A stretch of DNA of 64,000 nucleotides from Actinomadura terrae (GCF_022751215.1 NZ_JAICDG010000001.1:496001-560000), one strand, 5' to 3'; positions 47,578 to 58,835 are shown, counted from the first letter of the stretch. Numbers and translations are program-made. Notes: generated from the letters alone by a model not told the origin.

Positions 47578-48609
47578 TCACGTGATGCGGTTCGCTCCGG
47601 CGAAGTCGGAGCGGTCGGACAGGTTCGAGATCTTGACGACGTCGCCGGTCTGCGGGGCGTGCAGGAACTTGCCGCCGCCGAGGTAGATCCCCATGTGGTG
47701 GACGCTGGCGCCGAAGTACACCAGGTCGCCCGAGCGCAGCGAGCCGCGCGACACGCGCTGCCCCATCGCGAGCAGGTCGCCGGTGTAGTGCGGCAGGCCC
47801 GACTTGCCGACCTGGGCGTAGGCCCAGACGACGAGCCCGGAGCAGTCGAACGAGGAGGGCCCCGCCGCGGCCCACACGTAGGGGGAGCCGAGCTTGGTGA
47901 GGGCCTTGCGCGTCATCTTGGCGGGCAGGTCCGACCCCTTGACGGTGGCCGAGAGCCCGGTGCGCGGGTCCTTGACGTGGGTCGTGGTCAGCTTGTCGAG
48001 TCGCCTGGTGACCTCCGCCACCTTCTGCCGGGCGGCCTCGCGGGCGGCCTTGGCCCGCTCCGTCGCCTGCCGGACCTGCGCGGTCTTCGCCTCGGCGGTG
48101 CGCCTGGCCTGGTTCGCCTGGTCGATCTGCTTCTGCAACGAGGCCACGGCGGTGGCCTGGCTCTGCGTGAGGTACGCGCCGTCGGACAGGCCGTCGGTCG
48201 AGCCGCTCACGCCGAACATCGCGCTCGGGCCGCCGTTCATGTAGTTCGCGGCGGCCATCTGGCCGAGCCGCTCGCGCGCGGGCGCGGTCTGCGCCTCCAG
48301 CGTCGCGGCGGCGCGGGCGGCGGCCTGCTCGGACTTCCTCGCCCGGTCCAGGTCGACGCGCGCCTTGTTGTACTGCTCGGTGAGCTTCTCCGCCTCGGTG
48401 TTCAGCGCGTCGAGGCTCTGCCGCAGCCCCTTCTCCGAGGTCGGCAGCGGCGTCGGGACCGGCGCGGCGACCGGTGCCGCGTTCGGCGCGCCGAACGGCT
48501 GCGCGGCGTGCGCGGCGAGCGGCGCGGTGGCGCCGAGGCCGATCAGGAGGGTGGTGGCCGCGACGGCGACGGGCGCGCGGCGGCGCCGGTGGTGGGAATC
48601 GGCTGTCAA
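47578..48609 (-). CDS. Coiled-coil NlpC/P60 cell-wall endopeptidase under c-di-AMP riboswitch
   Basis: The 343-residue protein starts at TTG 48609 with GGGAGAGGAG upstream. It has a twin-basic then hydrophobic signal segment (about residues 8-35), a long coiled coil (about 55-215, with MNGGPSAMFGV in the middle), and a C-terminal NlpC/P60 domain. The catalytic Cys is in SSFDCSGLVVWAY (about 254) and the His in SVHHMGIYLGGGK (about 304). The layout matches RipA/CwlO-type septal or growth hydrolases. The ydaO riboswitch directly upstream places it under c-di-AMP control, as for similar genes across actinobacteria. The frame is open further upstream through the riboswitch, which is not coding. 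Confidence 0.9.
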   Translation of the reverse strand: MTADSHHRRRRAPVAVAATTLLIGLGATAPLAAHAAQPFGAPNAAPVAAPVPTPLPTSEKGLRQSLDALNTEAEKLTEQYNKARVDLDRARKSEQAAARAAATLEAQTAPARERLGQMAAANYMNGGPSAMFGVSGSTDGLSDGAYLTQSQATAVASLQKQIDQANQARRTAEAKTAQVRQATERAKAAREAARQKVAEVTRRLDKLTTTHVKDPRTGLSATVKGSDLPAKMTRKALTKLGSPYVWAAAGPSSFDCSGLVVWAYAQVGKSGLPHYTGDLLAMGQRVSRGSLRSGDLVYFGASVHHMGIYLGGGKFLHAPQTGDVVKISNLSDRSDFAGANRIT

Positions 48610-48629
48610 GCCGGGGTTCTCCTCTCCCT

Positions 48630-48772
48630 GCGCGCCTACCGGGTTAGCTGACGGGTTCGGGCCAGGAGGCGCCCTACGACCCACGGGTCGATTCACCCCG
48701 GGAACTCCTGGGTCCCCGGCTCCGCGCCGCGCGGCCCGCGCTCGCAGGCCCCGCCGCGACGAACTCGGCGCT
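48630..48772 (-). ncRNA. c-di-AMP riboswitch (ydaO/yuaA type)
   Basis: On the minus strand the conserved core is clear: GAGCCGGGGACCCA (near 48721), GGGGTGAATC (near 48690), then CCGAACCCGTCAGCTAAC and CCGGTAGGCG (48631-48660). The outer stem can form between GCGCC at 48767-48771 and GGCGC at 48632-48636. It lies between the promoter region and the ribosome binding site of the NlpC/P60 gene. In this family ligand binding switches expression off. Motif recognition is from known consensus. Confidence 0.92.
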
Positions 48773-49018
48773 CCGGCCGCAGGCCCCGGGGGGTGGGGCG
48801 CTCCGGACGGCCGGATCTCAGGGAGATTACAAAGGATCGGCAAAGTTGGCCAATTCGCGCCGATCTTCTGCGGGGGGACGACCCCGCCACGTCCCCGGAA
48901 CGGCCCGGTGTGACGGGCGGAACCCCTTGCGGGGGTGGGGCCGCGCGCGGGGCCAAGTAGACTAGGGGGTGCCGCGCGTCTGCGGCGACTCCCGAACTCT
49001 CACGCAAGGCGAGCCCGC

Positions 49019-50872
<1,854 letters not shown>

Positions 50873-51107
50873 CCCGGCGACCGGCCGGCTCCGACCACCG
50901 GCCTACCCTGACAACAACTGGCTGACCTCGCGGACCGGCCGCCGAATGGCCGACCGCGGGGCGACCCGAAGACCAAGCGTTCCGGCGGGCCAAGCTTCAC
51001 GGCCGACCGCGGCGGACCGAGCTTTCACGGCCGACCGAGCGCTATCGGGGAGCGGGGGCCGTCCGACACGGGCGGCCCCCGTTTCCGTCCCCGCCCGAGA
51101 AGCGATA

Positions 51108-51151
51108 ACGGCGGCGGCCCCGGGGATCTCCCCCCCCGGGGTCGCCGCCGT
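51108..51151. terminator. Large 18-bp hairpin between typA and FHA gene
   Basis: ACGGCGGCG plus GCCCCGGGG (51108-51125) pairs with CCCCGGGGT plus CGCCGCCGT (51134-51151), one G-T pair, over an 8-nt loop. It lies 17 nt beyond the FHA gene stop and is most likely the terminator of the six-gene minus-strand operon; on that strand it is followed by TATCGCTT. The rest of the 50873-51107 gap holds short GC repeats and no gene. Confidence 0.7.
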
Positions 51152-51168
51152 CGTGGTTCGTTCCGGCC

Positions 51169-52497
51169 TCAGTTGAGCTGGACGGTGCCGGTCACGTCGG
51201 CCGCCAGCCGGAGCTGGTCGCCGTCGCGCAGCGGCGCCTCCACACCGCGGGGGAGGCGCTCGCCGTTGACGAACGTCCCGTTGGTGGAGCCCTCGTCCCG
51301 GACCCAGGCGGTGCCGGACGGGTCGAGCCACACCGTCGAGTGGCGCCGCGACACGTTGTCGTACTGCGTGAACGTGGCCGCCACCGGCGACTGGCCCGCG
51401 TCCCGGCCGAGCACGAGGTGCTGCCCCACCGAGACCTTCAGCTCGCCCGTCGGGAACTGGACCCGCAGGACCGGCGTCCCCTTCTGCGGCAGCGGTCGCA
51501 GGCACGTGTCGCACTGCGCGGCGCCCGGGTTGGTCAGGACGGCCTCGCAGTACGGGCACATGAACGCCGTGCTGTCGCTCGGCGGCTGCGGCCGCGACTG
51601 CCCCGGCGGCCCGTACTGGTGGTCGCCGGGCCCCCCTGGAGCACCGGGACCGCCGGGGCCGCCCGGGCCGGGCTGCGGCCGGCCGTACTGGTCCGGCGGC
51701 GCGTACTGGTGCTGCTCGGGCTGCTGCTGGTACTGGTCGGGGGCCTGCTGCTGCGGCATCCCCCACTGGTCGGGCTGCTGCGGCCCCGGGGCCTGCTGGC
51801 CGGGGGGCGGTGAGGCCCACGGGTCCGCCGCCGGCTGCTGCTGGTGCTGCGCGGGCTGGCCGTAGTCGACCTGCCCGCCCTGCTGGCCGTAGTCCGGTTG
51901 ACCGTAGTCGGGCTGGCCGTAGTCCGGCTGGGCCTGCTGCTGCGGCTGCCCGTAGTCGGGCGGCCCCTGCTGCGGCGGGCCCTGCTGCATGGGCGAACCC
52001 CAGGGGTCCTGCTGCTGTTGCTGCTGCCCCTGCTGGCCCCACGGGTCGGGCTGGGACATCGGCTGGCTCTGCTGCGGCTGCCCGTAGTCGGGCGGCGCCT
52101 GCTGCTGGGGGGCCTGCTGCTGGTAGGGGTCGTGCGACTGCTGGGGAGGCTGGTACGGCTGCCCGTGCTGCGGCCCTCCCGGCTGCGGGGCCCCGTGCTG
52201 GGGACCGCCGTACTGGGGGGCTCCATGCTGAGGGGCTCCGTGCTGGGGAGGAGCGCCATGCTGCGGGGCACCGTGTTGAGGCGCGCCGTGCTGGGGCGCG
52301 CCGTGCTGGGGGCCGCCGTGCTGGGGAGGAGCGCCGTGCTGCGGGGCTCCGTGCTGGCCGTACCCGCCCTGGGCGTGCTGCCCGTGCTGCTGCTGGTGGC
52401 CGGCCCCGGCACGCGCCAGGTTGGCCCCGCAGCTCAGGCAGAGCAGATCGCCCGGCTGGAACGGTTCATCACAGATAGGACAGTTCAAGGTCGCCAT
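51169..52497 (-). CDS. Zinc-ribbon FHA-domain protein with Gln/Pro/Gly-rich linker
   Basis: The 442-residue protein starts with a zinc ribbon (CPICDEPFQPGDLLCLSC, residues 6-23) and has a long disordered linker (about 30-300) made of PQHGAP and DYGQP-type repeats. A second zinc finger (CPYCEAVLTNPGAAQCDTC, about 313-331) follows, then a C-terminal FHA domain (about 345-442). The FHA phosphothreonine-binding residues are present: LVLGRD, SRRHS and STNGTFVNG. It would read phosphothreonine marks, plausibly made by the kinase of the same operon. Its start overlaps the radical SAM stop by 13 bp. It is the last gene before the large hairpin. Confidence 0.9.
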   Translation of the reverse strand: MATLNCPICDEPFQPGDLLCLSCGANLARAGAGHQQQHGQHAQGGYGQHGAPQHGAPPQHGGPQHGAPQHGAPQHGAPQHGAPPQHGAPQHGAPQYGGPQHGAPQPGGPQHGQPYQPPQQSHDPYQQQAPQQQAPPDYGQPQQSQPMSQPDPWGQQGQQQQQQDPWGSPMQQGPPQQGPPDYGQPQQQAQPDYGQPDYGQPDYGQQGGQVDYGQPAQHQQQPAADPWASPPPGQQAPGPQQPDQWGMPQQQAPDQYQQQPEQHQYAPPDQYGRPQPGPGGPGGPGAPGGPGDHQYGPPGQSRPQPPSDSTAFMCPYCEAVLTNPGAAQCDTCLRPLPQKGTPVLRVQFPTGELKVSVGQHLVLGRDAGQSPVAATFTQYDNVSRRHSTVWLDPSGTAWVRDEGSTNGTFVNGERLPRGVEAPLRDGDQLRLAADVTGTVQLN

Positions 52498-53231
52498 GAC
52501 ACTTCCCCCGCGCGCACCCCGGCGCGTTCGAGCCTCGACGTGAGGTGCTCCATGTCACCCCTTCGCGGGATCCCGATGTAGTACACCCGCCTTCCCTCCG
52601 GCCCCTCGTCCACGGACACCTGAACCCGGGGCCCTGCCTCGTCCCTAGTCTCTCCGATACCGGCCGGTGCCCCGTACCGCTCGCGTCCCAGCGGGGACAA
52701 CGGCACGACGCGCTGGTTCGCCGACCCCCTCCAGAGTAGAGAGCCGCCCTCGGAGTGTCGTCCCTCCGGGTTGAGCCGGTCGACGTACGGCCCCGTGATC
52801 ACGGCGTCGCACATGTCGAGGATCTCCCGCGTCGCCGTGCTCCGCGAGAGCCGAGAGTAGACATATCCGCTGTAGACCAATATGTCCAACCCAATCGTCT
52901 CATGATGATGGTCGTCCCGCCACGCGCGGACCCCGCGCAGCAGCGCCGCCAGCGCGGACGGCTGCTGGAACGGTTCGCCGCCCGAGATCGTCACGCCGTC
53001 GACCGGTCCGGGCAGCGATCTCAGCCATCCGAGGACGGCCTCGACCGGCACCTCCTTACCGGGATCGGCGTCCCAGGTGTCGCGGGAGAGGCACCCGTGG
53101 CAGTGCAGCGTGCAGCCCTGCGTCCAGATGCCGGCGCGCGTCCCCGGGCCGAGCGTCGTCACCGGATAGTGCGCCTTGGCGAGCCGCAGCCGCTCCCCGG
53201 ACGCGGCGCCGGGGGACGTGACATCGCTCAC
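52485..53231 (-). CDS. Radical SAM protein (NrdG-like single 4Fe-4S activase family)
   Basis: The 248-residue protein has Cys40-x3-Cys44-x2-Cys47 (GCTLHCHGC), the radical SAM cluster motif, followed by the SAM-binding TISGGEPFQQ segment (GGE motif) and LVYSGY. Size and layout resemble the anaerobic ribonucleotide reductase activating family, but no class III reductase is encoded here, so another target is likely. GTG 53231 overlaps the stop of the upstream AAA+ gene (GTGA), and its end overlaps the FHA gene start by 13 bp. It probably modifies or activates a protein of the same operon. Confidence 0.88.
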   Translation of the reverse strand: MSDVTSPGAASGERLRLAKAHYPVTTLGPGTRAGIWTQGCTLHCHGCLSRDTWDADPGKEVPVEAVLGWLRSLPGPVDGVTISGGEPFQQPSALAALLRGVRAWRDDHHHETIGLDILVYSGYVYSRLSRSTATREILDMCDAVITGPYVDRLNPEGRHSEGGSLLWRGSANQRVVPLSPLGRERYGAPAGIGETRDEAGPRVQVSVDEGPEGRRVYYIGIPRRGDMEHLTSRLERAGVRAGEVSWRP

Positions 53232-55144
53232 TGGATCTCCAGATGGACGATGCTGCCCTCGCGGCGGATGCCGGACACCGTGACCCGCTCGTCCGGGACG
53301 AGCTCGCGGTCGAACAGCGCCCGCGCCAGCGGGTTGACGAAGTGGGACTCCAGGGCCATGCCGATGCCGCGCCCGCCCTTGTCCAGCTCGTCGGTGCACC
53401 ATCCGCGGAGCGTCTGGAGCGCGTCGCCCTTCACGGCCAGCACCAGCCGGTGCTCCTCGGCGACCCGCTTGCAGATGTTCGCGAACTGGAGGTCGAAGAT
53501 CTTGTGCGCGGCCTCGCCGGAGATGAAGTCGAACACGACGATGTTGTCGCCGAACCGGTTGAGCAGCTCCGGCCGGTTGAGGACCTCGGTGAAGTGGTCG
53601 GCGACGGCGTCCTTGATCCGCTGCTCGACCTCGTCGTAGGTCATCCCCGGCGTGATGTTCTGCACACGGCCGGCACCGGAGGAGAAGGCGCCGTCGCGGG
53701 TCGTCAGGTCGCGTGCCGGCACGTACATGCCGAGGTTGGAGGTGAAGATGAGGATCGACTCGGAGAAGTGGACGGTGTTGCCGCGCCCGTCGGTGAGCCG
53801 CCCGTCCTCCAGGATCTGGAGGAACTTGTCGAGGATCCGGGGGTGCGCCTTCTCGATCTCGTCGAACAGCATGACGCGGAACGGGTCCTCGCGGACGGCG
53901 TTGGTCAGCTCCCCGCCCGCCTCGTGCCCGACGTATCCGGGCGGCGACCCGATCAGCCGGTCGCCGGAGCCCTCGGCGGAGAACTCGCTCATGTCGAAGC
54001 GCAGGTAGGCCGACTCGTCGCCGAACACGAGCTCGGTGATCGCCTTGGCCAGCTCGGTCTTGCCGGTGCCGGTCGGCCCGGCGAAGAACAGCACGCCGCG
54101 CGGGCGGCTGCCCGACCGGGTCGCCTGCGCGCCCGACAGCCCGAGCACGGCCCGCTTGAGGATGTCGAGGGTCTTGGTGACGGCCTGCGGCTGCCCGATC
54201 ACCCGCTCGGGCACGCGCTTCTCGCCCTCCAGCACCCGCCGCCGCAGGTGCCCCCGGCTCCACGGGTTGTCCAGGACGCCGAGCTTGTAGGTCCGCACGG
54301 CGTCGGGCAGGTCGGCCAGGTCGACGTTGCGCTCCTTCGCCAGCCGGGTCACCTCGATCATCGACTGGAGCGTGAGCCCGTCGGCCTGCTCGGCGAACGC
54401 GTCGCACGCCGCCGCGGCGGCCTCGTCGCCGCCGACGTCGGTGATCCCGAACGCGCGGGCCAGCAGCCGCGCGGTCTCCTGCCGGTCGCCCAGGTGCGGG
54501 CGCGGGATCGTGATCTCGCGGATGTTCTCGTTGTCGGTGGTCAGCCACGGCGGCAGGTCGCCCGGCCGCTCCACCAGCCACAGCACCGGGTTGTAGAGCG
54601 GCTTCGGCCGCGCCCCCGGCACCCGGACCGGACGCGCCGTCCGCGACAGCTTCGCGCAGAACCGGAAGAAGTCGCGCTCGGCGGGCTCCAGGTCGGTCGG
54701 GGTCCGGGCGATCCGCGACGCCGAGTCGATCACGAACGCGGCGCGGATGTTCTCCGCGGGCCGCGCCACCGCCTCCAACTGGCGGGTCAGCGCCTCCAGC
54801 GAGGGCTTCTCGTCGCGGCCGCGCTTGCCGAGCAGCCGGTCGGCCGCCCGCTCCGCCTCCTCGGCGATCTCGTCGCCGGTGTCGGGGTAGACCTGCACGC
54901 CGTCCACCGGGTCGTACACGATCATGCAGGACGCGCCGCTGGAGCGCAGCGTCTCCCACAGCAGGCCGCGCAGCGGCAGCAGCCGCGCGGGCCCGACGAC
55001 CTCCACCGGCGGCGCGAGGAAGCTGTCGTAGAGGTTGCCCGACAGGACGTACTGGGAGTGCACCGAGAGCGTCGCGTCCAGCTCGCGGATGAACGGCGGC
55101 CAGCCCTGCAACCGCCCGCCGAGGGTCGGCGAATCAATGCTCAT
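53228..55144 (-). CDS. Clp/HSP100-like AAA+ ATPase with degenerate first module
   Basis: The 638-residue protein has two AAA-like modules. The second (about residues 315-638) is complete and ClpX/ClpB-D2-like: VIGQPQAV, Walker A GPTGTGKT (about 352-359), FDMSEFSAEGSGDRLIGSPPGYVG pore region, Walker B LFDEIEKAHP (about 426), sensor TSNLG, Arg finger region NRPELLNRF, and a small C-terminal domain. The first (about 1-310) keeps the AAA secondary pattern (AFVIDSASRIAR, LWLVERPGDLPPW) but has no Walker A. I chose ATG 55144 (MSIDSP) for its GGAG site. No ClpP-binding IGF loop is obvious, so it is more likely a remodeller than a protease partner. Confidence 0.88.
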   Translation of the reverse strand: MSIDSPTLGGRLQGWPPFIRELDATLSVHSQYVLSGNLYDSFLAPPVEVVGPARLLPLRGLLWETLRSSGASCMIVYDPVDGVQVYPDTGDEIAEEAERAADRLLGKRGRDEKPSLEALTRQLEAVARPAENIRAAFVIDSASRIARTPTDLEPAERDFFRFCAKLSRTARPVRVPGARPKPLYNPVLWLVERPGDLPPWLTTDNENIREITIPRPHLGDRQETARLLARAFGITDVGGDEAAAAACDAFAEQADGLTLQSMIEVTRLAKERNVDLADLPDAVRTYKLGVLDNPWSRGHLRRRVLEGEKRVPERVIGQPQAVTKTLDILKRAVLGLSGAQATRSGSRPRGVLFFAGPTGTGKTELAKAITELVFGDESAYLRFDMSEFSAEGSGDRLIGSPPGYVGHEAGGELTNAVREDPFRVMLFDEIEKAHPRILDKFLQILEDGRLTDGRGNTVHFSESILIFTSNLGMYVPARDLTTRDGAFSSGAGRVQNITPGMTYDEVEQRIKDAVADHFTEVLNRPELLNRFGDNIVVFDFISGEAAHKIFDLQFANICKRVAEEHRLVLAVKGDALQTLRGWCTDELDKGGRGIGMALESHFVNPLARALFDRELVPDERVTVSGIRREGSIVHLEIQ

Positions 55145-55196
55145 CAGGCTCGCTCCACTTTCGTTCCCGCCTTCCTCACGCCGGCCGCGGGACCCC

Positions 55197-56345
55197 TCAC
55201 AGGCCCCGCTCCCGGCGGCGCTCGCGCCGCTCGGCACGCCCCCCAGTCTGCCGTGGCCGCTCGGAAACCGGCAGCTCACGCACGCCCGGCTCCAGCCGCC
55301 AGGCCACCTGCGACCGTATCCCGGCCGCGGCGAGACGGGTCCTCGCGGCCTCGAACGCCTCGCACCACTCGCGCTCGCGCTCGGCGTCGACGCGCCGGTC
55401 GTCCTCGCTCTCGGCGGGCGTCTCGCGGACCATCGCGGCGCGCACGTGCGCCGCGTCCTCGACGCGCATCTTCACGCTGTGGTCGGGCCAGCCGCCCTTG
55501 GTCAGGACGAGCGCGCCGCCCCGCGCGGTCAGCGTCTCGAACCCGGGCCGCACCTCATACCCCAGGTCCTCGAACGCGGTGGTGATCGAGTCGAGGACGT
55601 AGCGGCGCTCGGCCTCGGCCTGCTCGGCGGCGTCCCGCTCGGCCGCGCGCCGCCGCTCCCGCTCGCGGTGCTCCTCGGTGCGGCGGTTGGCGTCCCCGAT
55701 CCGCAGCCGCACCTCCTGGAGGACCGCCTCGGCCTCCTCGGCGGTGCCGGCCCCCGCGAGCAGGCGCGCCGCGTCCGCGACCGCGCGCCGCTCCTCCGCG
55801 GCCGCGTCGGGCAGCAGCCGCGCCATGATCCGTTCGAGTGTCTCCTGCACGTCGTCTTGGACGCGTGGGACCGGTGATGCGCCCTGTTCGGGCCCGCGCT
55901 GACCGGTGTCGGCCTGCAACCCGGCCTCGGGGGCCGTGAAGATCTGGGCCGTGACCTGGGCGGCGAGGTGCTCCGACAGGGCGCGCTCCGCCTCGTCCAG
56001 GACGGGGTCGAGCGCGGCGCACCACGCGGCCAGCTCCTCGGGGGTGTGCCGCTCGTCCGGCCGGAGCGGCTCGGGCAGCGCCACCTCCGCGCCGATCTTG
56101 GCGCGGGTCTCGGCGAGCGCGGCGATCCTGGCGTTGCGCTCGACGACCTCGCGCAGGGCGCGTTCGTGCGTCTCGACCTCGGCGAGCGCGGCGGCGCGCG
56201 CCTCGGCCCGCCCGGCGGCCAGCGCGGCGAGGGCGTCCGCGCCGCGTCCGGCCAGGCCCGCGCCGCGTCCGAGCACGCGGTTCATGCCGAGCGTGAGGAT
56301 CACGGCCGCGTCCAGCGCGATATCGGCCTCGACGCCGCTGCTCAT
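55197..56345 (-). CDS. Coiled-coil protein of the kinase-AAA-radical SAM operon
   Basis: The 382-residue soluble protein is not a family I recognise. It is almost entirely helical: a short hydrophobic start (IALDAAVILTLGMNRVLG), a coiled coil (about residues 35-90), an acidic middle, a second coiled coil rich in Arg/Glu/Ala (about 190-260), and a conserved-looking alpha/beta end (about 265-345, YVLDSITTAFEDLGYEVRPGFETL) with a basic tail. Its ATG overlaps the stop of the kinase gene (ATGA). It could be a scaffold or the phosphorylated substrate; no catalytic motif is visible. Confidence 0.82.
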   Translation of the reverse strand: MSSGVEADIALDAAVILTLGMNRVLGRGAGLAGRGADALAALAAGRAEARAAALAEVETHERALREVVERNARIAALAETRAKIGAEVALPEPLRPDERHTPEELAAWCAALDPVLDEAERALSEHLAAQVTAQIFTAPEAGLQADTGQRGPEQGASPVPRVQDDVQETLERIMARLLPDAAAEERRAVADAARLLAGAGTAEEAEAVLQEVRLRIGDANRRTEEHRERERRRAAERDAAEQAEAERRYVLDSITTAFEDLGYEVRPGFETLTARGGALVLTKGGWPDHSVKMRVEDAAHVRAAMVRETPAESEDDRRVDAEREREWCEAFEAARTRLAAAGIRSQVAWRLEPGVRELPVSERPRQTGGRAERRERRRERGL

Positions 56346-58825
56346 GCTGCTCCTCCGGGGTGCGTGGGGTCGTTCCATGCCGTCGGGTTCGCGGACGGGG
56401 CGCGGGACTCGCGCCAGCGGTGCAGGCGCAGGCCCGCCGCGGCGGCGTGCGCGGCGGGGACGGCGACGAGCACCAGCACCCACAGCACGCCCGCGAGGGC
56501 CGACAGCGCCCCGAACAGCAGCAGGAGGATCAGCAGCGGCACCGTCACGGCGAGCAGCGTCACGCCGCAGCCGCGCCGTCCGGTGCGCTGCGCGGCGCCC
56601 GACATCGTCTGCGACGCCTTGGACAGCCCCCGGCTCGACGCGCCAAGAGCCTTGGAGATCGACGACCACGGCCCGTAGGGGAGGTAGTCCTTGCCCTGCG
56701 CGCGCGCCAGCATCACCTCGGCGCCGCAGTGCACGGCCCACGCGAGGACGGACAGCACCGCGAGGAGCCCGAACGACATCCACGAGGACCGCTGGACGTG
56801 GACGCCGACCGACGACGTCCCCTTCTCCTCGCCCCCGCCGCCGAACAGGGCGTTGACGACCGCGCTGCCGAGCAGCCAGAACAGCAGGAGGGGGACCGTC
56901 CAGAGCGCGGCGCGGACCATCGCCGCGCCGCGTCCGGCGATACGCTCCCGTTCCCGTTCCGCCCACTGCGCCCGGAGCGCCTCGTCGCGCTGCCGCTCGG
57001 CGTGCCGCCGCTGGGTCCGGCTCTCGACCTCCAGGGCGGCCTCCGGCACCGCCCGGGTCACCGCGAACAGGCGCAGCGGGTCGTCGCCCGCGCCGTCGGC
57101 CAGCCAGTCGAACCACGGCACCGGCTCGGCGACGGCGGCGCGCGCGCCCTCCGCCGCCTCGGCGAGCAGCCGGTGCGTCTCGGCCGGACGCACCGCCAGC
57201 GCCAGCAGCGTGAGCAGCACCACGGGCGGGTCGTCGGACGGGGCCGGCGGACGCCCGCCCGCCACCCGCACCGCCTCGTCCCGGCGGGTGCCCGCGTCGG
57301 GGAGGCGGGCCGCGAGGCCGGGGGGCGCCGCGTCCTGGGCGCGCAGCCAGCGGGCCAGGTCGTTCCACGCCGCCACGTGCGCGCGCCACTGGCCGTCGAT
57401 GCGCGCCAGGTCGCCGCCGCCCTCGAACCCGGCGAGGACGGGCAGCAGGTCCTGCTCCCAGAGCTCGCGCCCGAGCAGGCAGGCCGTGCGGTGGTCGGGA
57501 TGCCGGTGGTCGGTGGCCAGCGCGGCGAGCGCGGGCAGGTCGGCGGCCGTCACGCGCCGTCCGAGGAAGTGCGGCGGGAGCGTCGGATCCAGCCACCGCA
57601 CCAGGTGCAGCAGCTTCACGTCCGACGGCAGGCGGGCGGTCAGGTGGCCGTCGACGAGGTCGATGCGGCCGTCGTCGTCGGGGAGGTCGGCGAGCCAGTC
57701 GCGCAGGGAGCGCCACGCCTCGCCGGACTCGCCGCGTCCGAAGAAGTAGGGCGCGGCGTGCTCCCAGTCCTCGACGAGCGCGCGCGCCAGCTCGGCGCGG
57801 TCGGTGAAGCGGCGCCCCCTGAACGGCAACCCCGCGCCGGGGGGAGCGGACGGGGCGGCCTTCTCCTCGGCCACCGGGGGCGAGCCGCCGTCCAGCCATT
57901 CGGTGACCTGCTCGCCGGTCCAGCGGCGGCGCGGATCGCGGGCGAGCAGGCCCCGGCACAGCAGCCGCAACCGCGGATCGGCGACGTCGTCCGCCGTCAC
58001 CGGCCGCGTCGCGAGATGGTCGACCACCACGGTCTCGCTCAGCCCGAGGAAGGGCGCGCGGCCCGTCGCCAGCTCCCGGACGATCATGCCGAGCGACCAC
58101 CAGTCGCGGGCGGGCGACACCTGCCCCGACAGCGACTCCGGCGCCGCGTAGGCCAGCGTCCGCGACGACGAGGCGAACACCACGCTCTGGTCGAGCACCT
58201 TGCTCAGCCCGAAGTCGGCGATCGCCAGCCGCAGCGGCGCCGTGCCGAGGACCAGGACGTTCTCCGGCTTCAGGTCGCGGTGCACGATGCCCGCCCGGTG
58301 CAGCGCCGACAGCCCTGCCGCGAGCTGCGCCGCGATCTCGGCGACCGCCGCGGCCGGCCGCGCGTCCTCCATCAGGCCGCGCAGGTTGCCGTCCGGCGCG
58401 TACGCGGTGACCTCGTAGTCCCGCCCGTCCGCGTGGCCGGTCTCCAGGATCCGCAGGACGTGCGGGGAGTCGAGCGCGGGCAGCTTCGCCCACACCTCGC
58501 GGTCGGCGTGGTAGCCGCGCCGGAAGATCTTCACGACGTACTCGGCGGAGTCGTGCGGCGCGTGCGCGTCCCGGACCAGGAGCAGGTCGGACTCCGCCCC
58601 CTGGACGGGCAGCTCCGCGACCGCCGCGTACCGCTCGGCCAGCGCCGCCGGCAGCCGCAGCAGCGACTCGCCGGGCGGACCGCCCTCCCGCCGCGTCCCG
58701 CCGGTGTCCGGCGTCTCGCCGCGCGGCGCCGGAACCCACTGGTCGCGCCGCGTCACCCCGGCATCGCGCCGCGTCTCGCGCGGGGGCAGCCCCCCGCCGT
58801 TCCCCGTCCCGCCGACGTCTGTCAC
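56342..58825 (-). CDS. Multi-pass membrane Ser/Thr protein kinase
   Basis: The 827-residue protein has an N-terminal kinase domain (about residues 65-325): ATP-lysine segment EYVVKIFRRG, catalytic loop HRDLKPENV (about 180), DFGLSK (about 203), YAAPESL and WWSLGMIVREL. The Gly-rich loop is poor (PVQGAESDLL), so activity may be regulated. A middle region of about 300 residues with Trp-rich helical repeats (RALVEDWEHAAPYFFGRGESGEAW; LRLDWL-like segments) follows. Membrane helices lie at about 635-660, 680-705 and 745-795. The GTG start follows GGAGGGCC, 10 nt after the DUF4282 stop. Its stop overlaps the coiled-coil gene. It is the presumed signal input of the operon. Confidence 0.9.
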   Translation of the reverse strand: MTDVGGTGNGGGLPPRETRRDAGVTRRDQWVPAPRGETPDTGGTRREGGPPGESLLRLPAALAERYAAVAELPVQGAESDLLLVRDAHAPHDSAEYVVKIFRRGYHADREVWAKLPALDSPHVLRILETGHADGRDYEVTAYAPDGNLRGLMEDARPAAAVAEIAAQLAAGLSALHRAGIVHRDLKPENVLVLGTAPLRLAIADFGLSKVLDQSVVFASSSRTLAYAAPESLSGQVSPARDWWSLGMIVRELATGRAPFLGLSETVVVDHLATRPVTADDVADPRLRLLCRGLLARDPRRRWTGEQVTEWLDGGSPPVAEEKAAPSAPPGAGLPFRGRRFTDRAELARALVEDWEHAAPYFFGRGESGEAWRSLRDWLADLPDDDGRIDLVDGHLTARLPSDVKLLHLVRWLDPTLPPHFLGRRVTAADLPALAALATDHRHPDHRTACLLGRELWEQDLLPVLAGFEGGGDLARIDGQWRAHVAAWNDLARWLRAQDAAPPGLAARLPDAGTRRDEAVRVAGGRPPAPSDDPPVVLLTLLALAVRPAETHRLLAEAAEGARAAVAEPVPWFDWLADGAGDDPLRLFAVTRAVPEAALEVESRTQRRHAERQRDEALRAQWAERERERIAGRGAAMVRAALWTVPLLLFWLLGSAVVNALFGGGGEEKGTSSVGVHVQRSSWMSFGLLAVLSVLAWAVHCGAEVMLARAQGKDYLPYGPWSSISKALGASSRGLSKASQTMSGAAQRTGRRGCGVTLLAVTVPLLILLLLFGALSALAGVLWVLVLVAVPAAHAAAAGLRLHRWRESRAPSANPTAWNDPTHPGGAA

Positions 58826-58835
58826 GGCCCTCCGC

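Noticed and set aside
52190..52370. Possible CRISPR-like short repeats
   Set aside because: These are in-frame codons for PQHGAP repeats of the FHA protein linker, without spacers of constant length.
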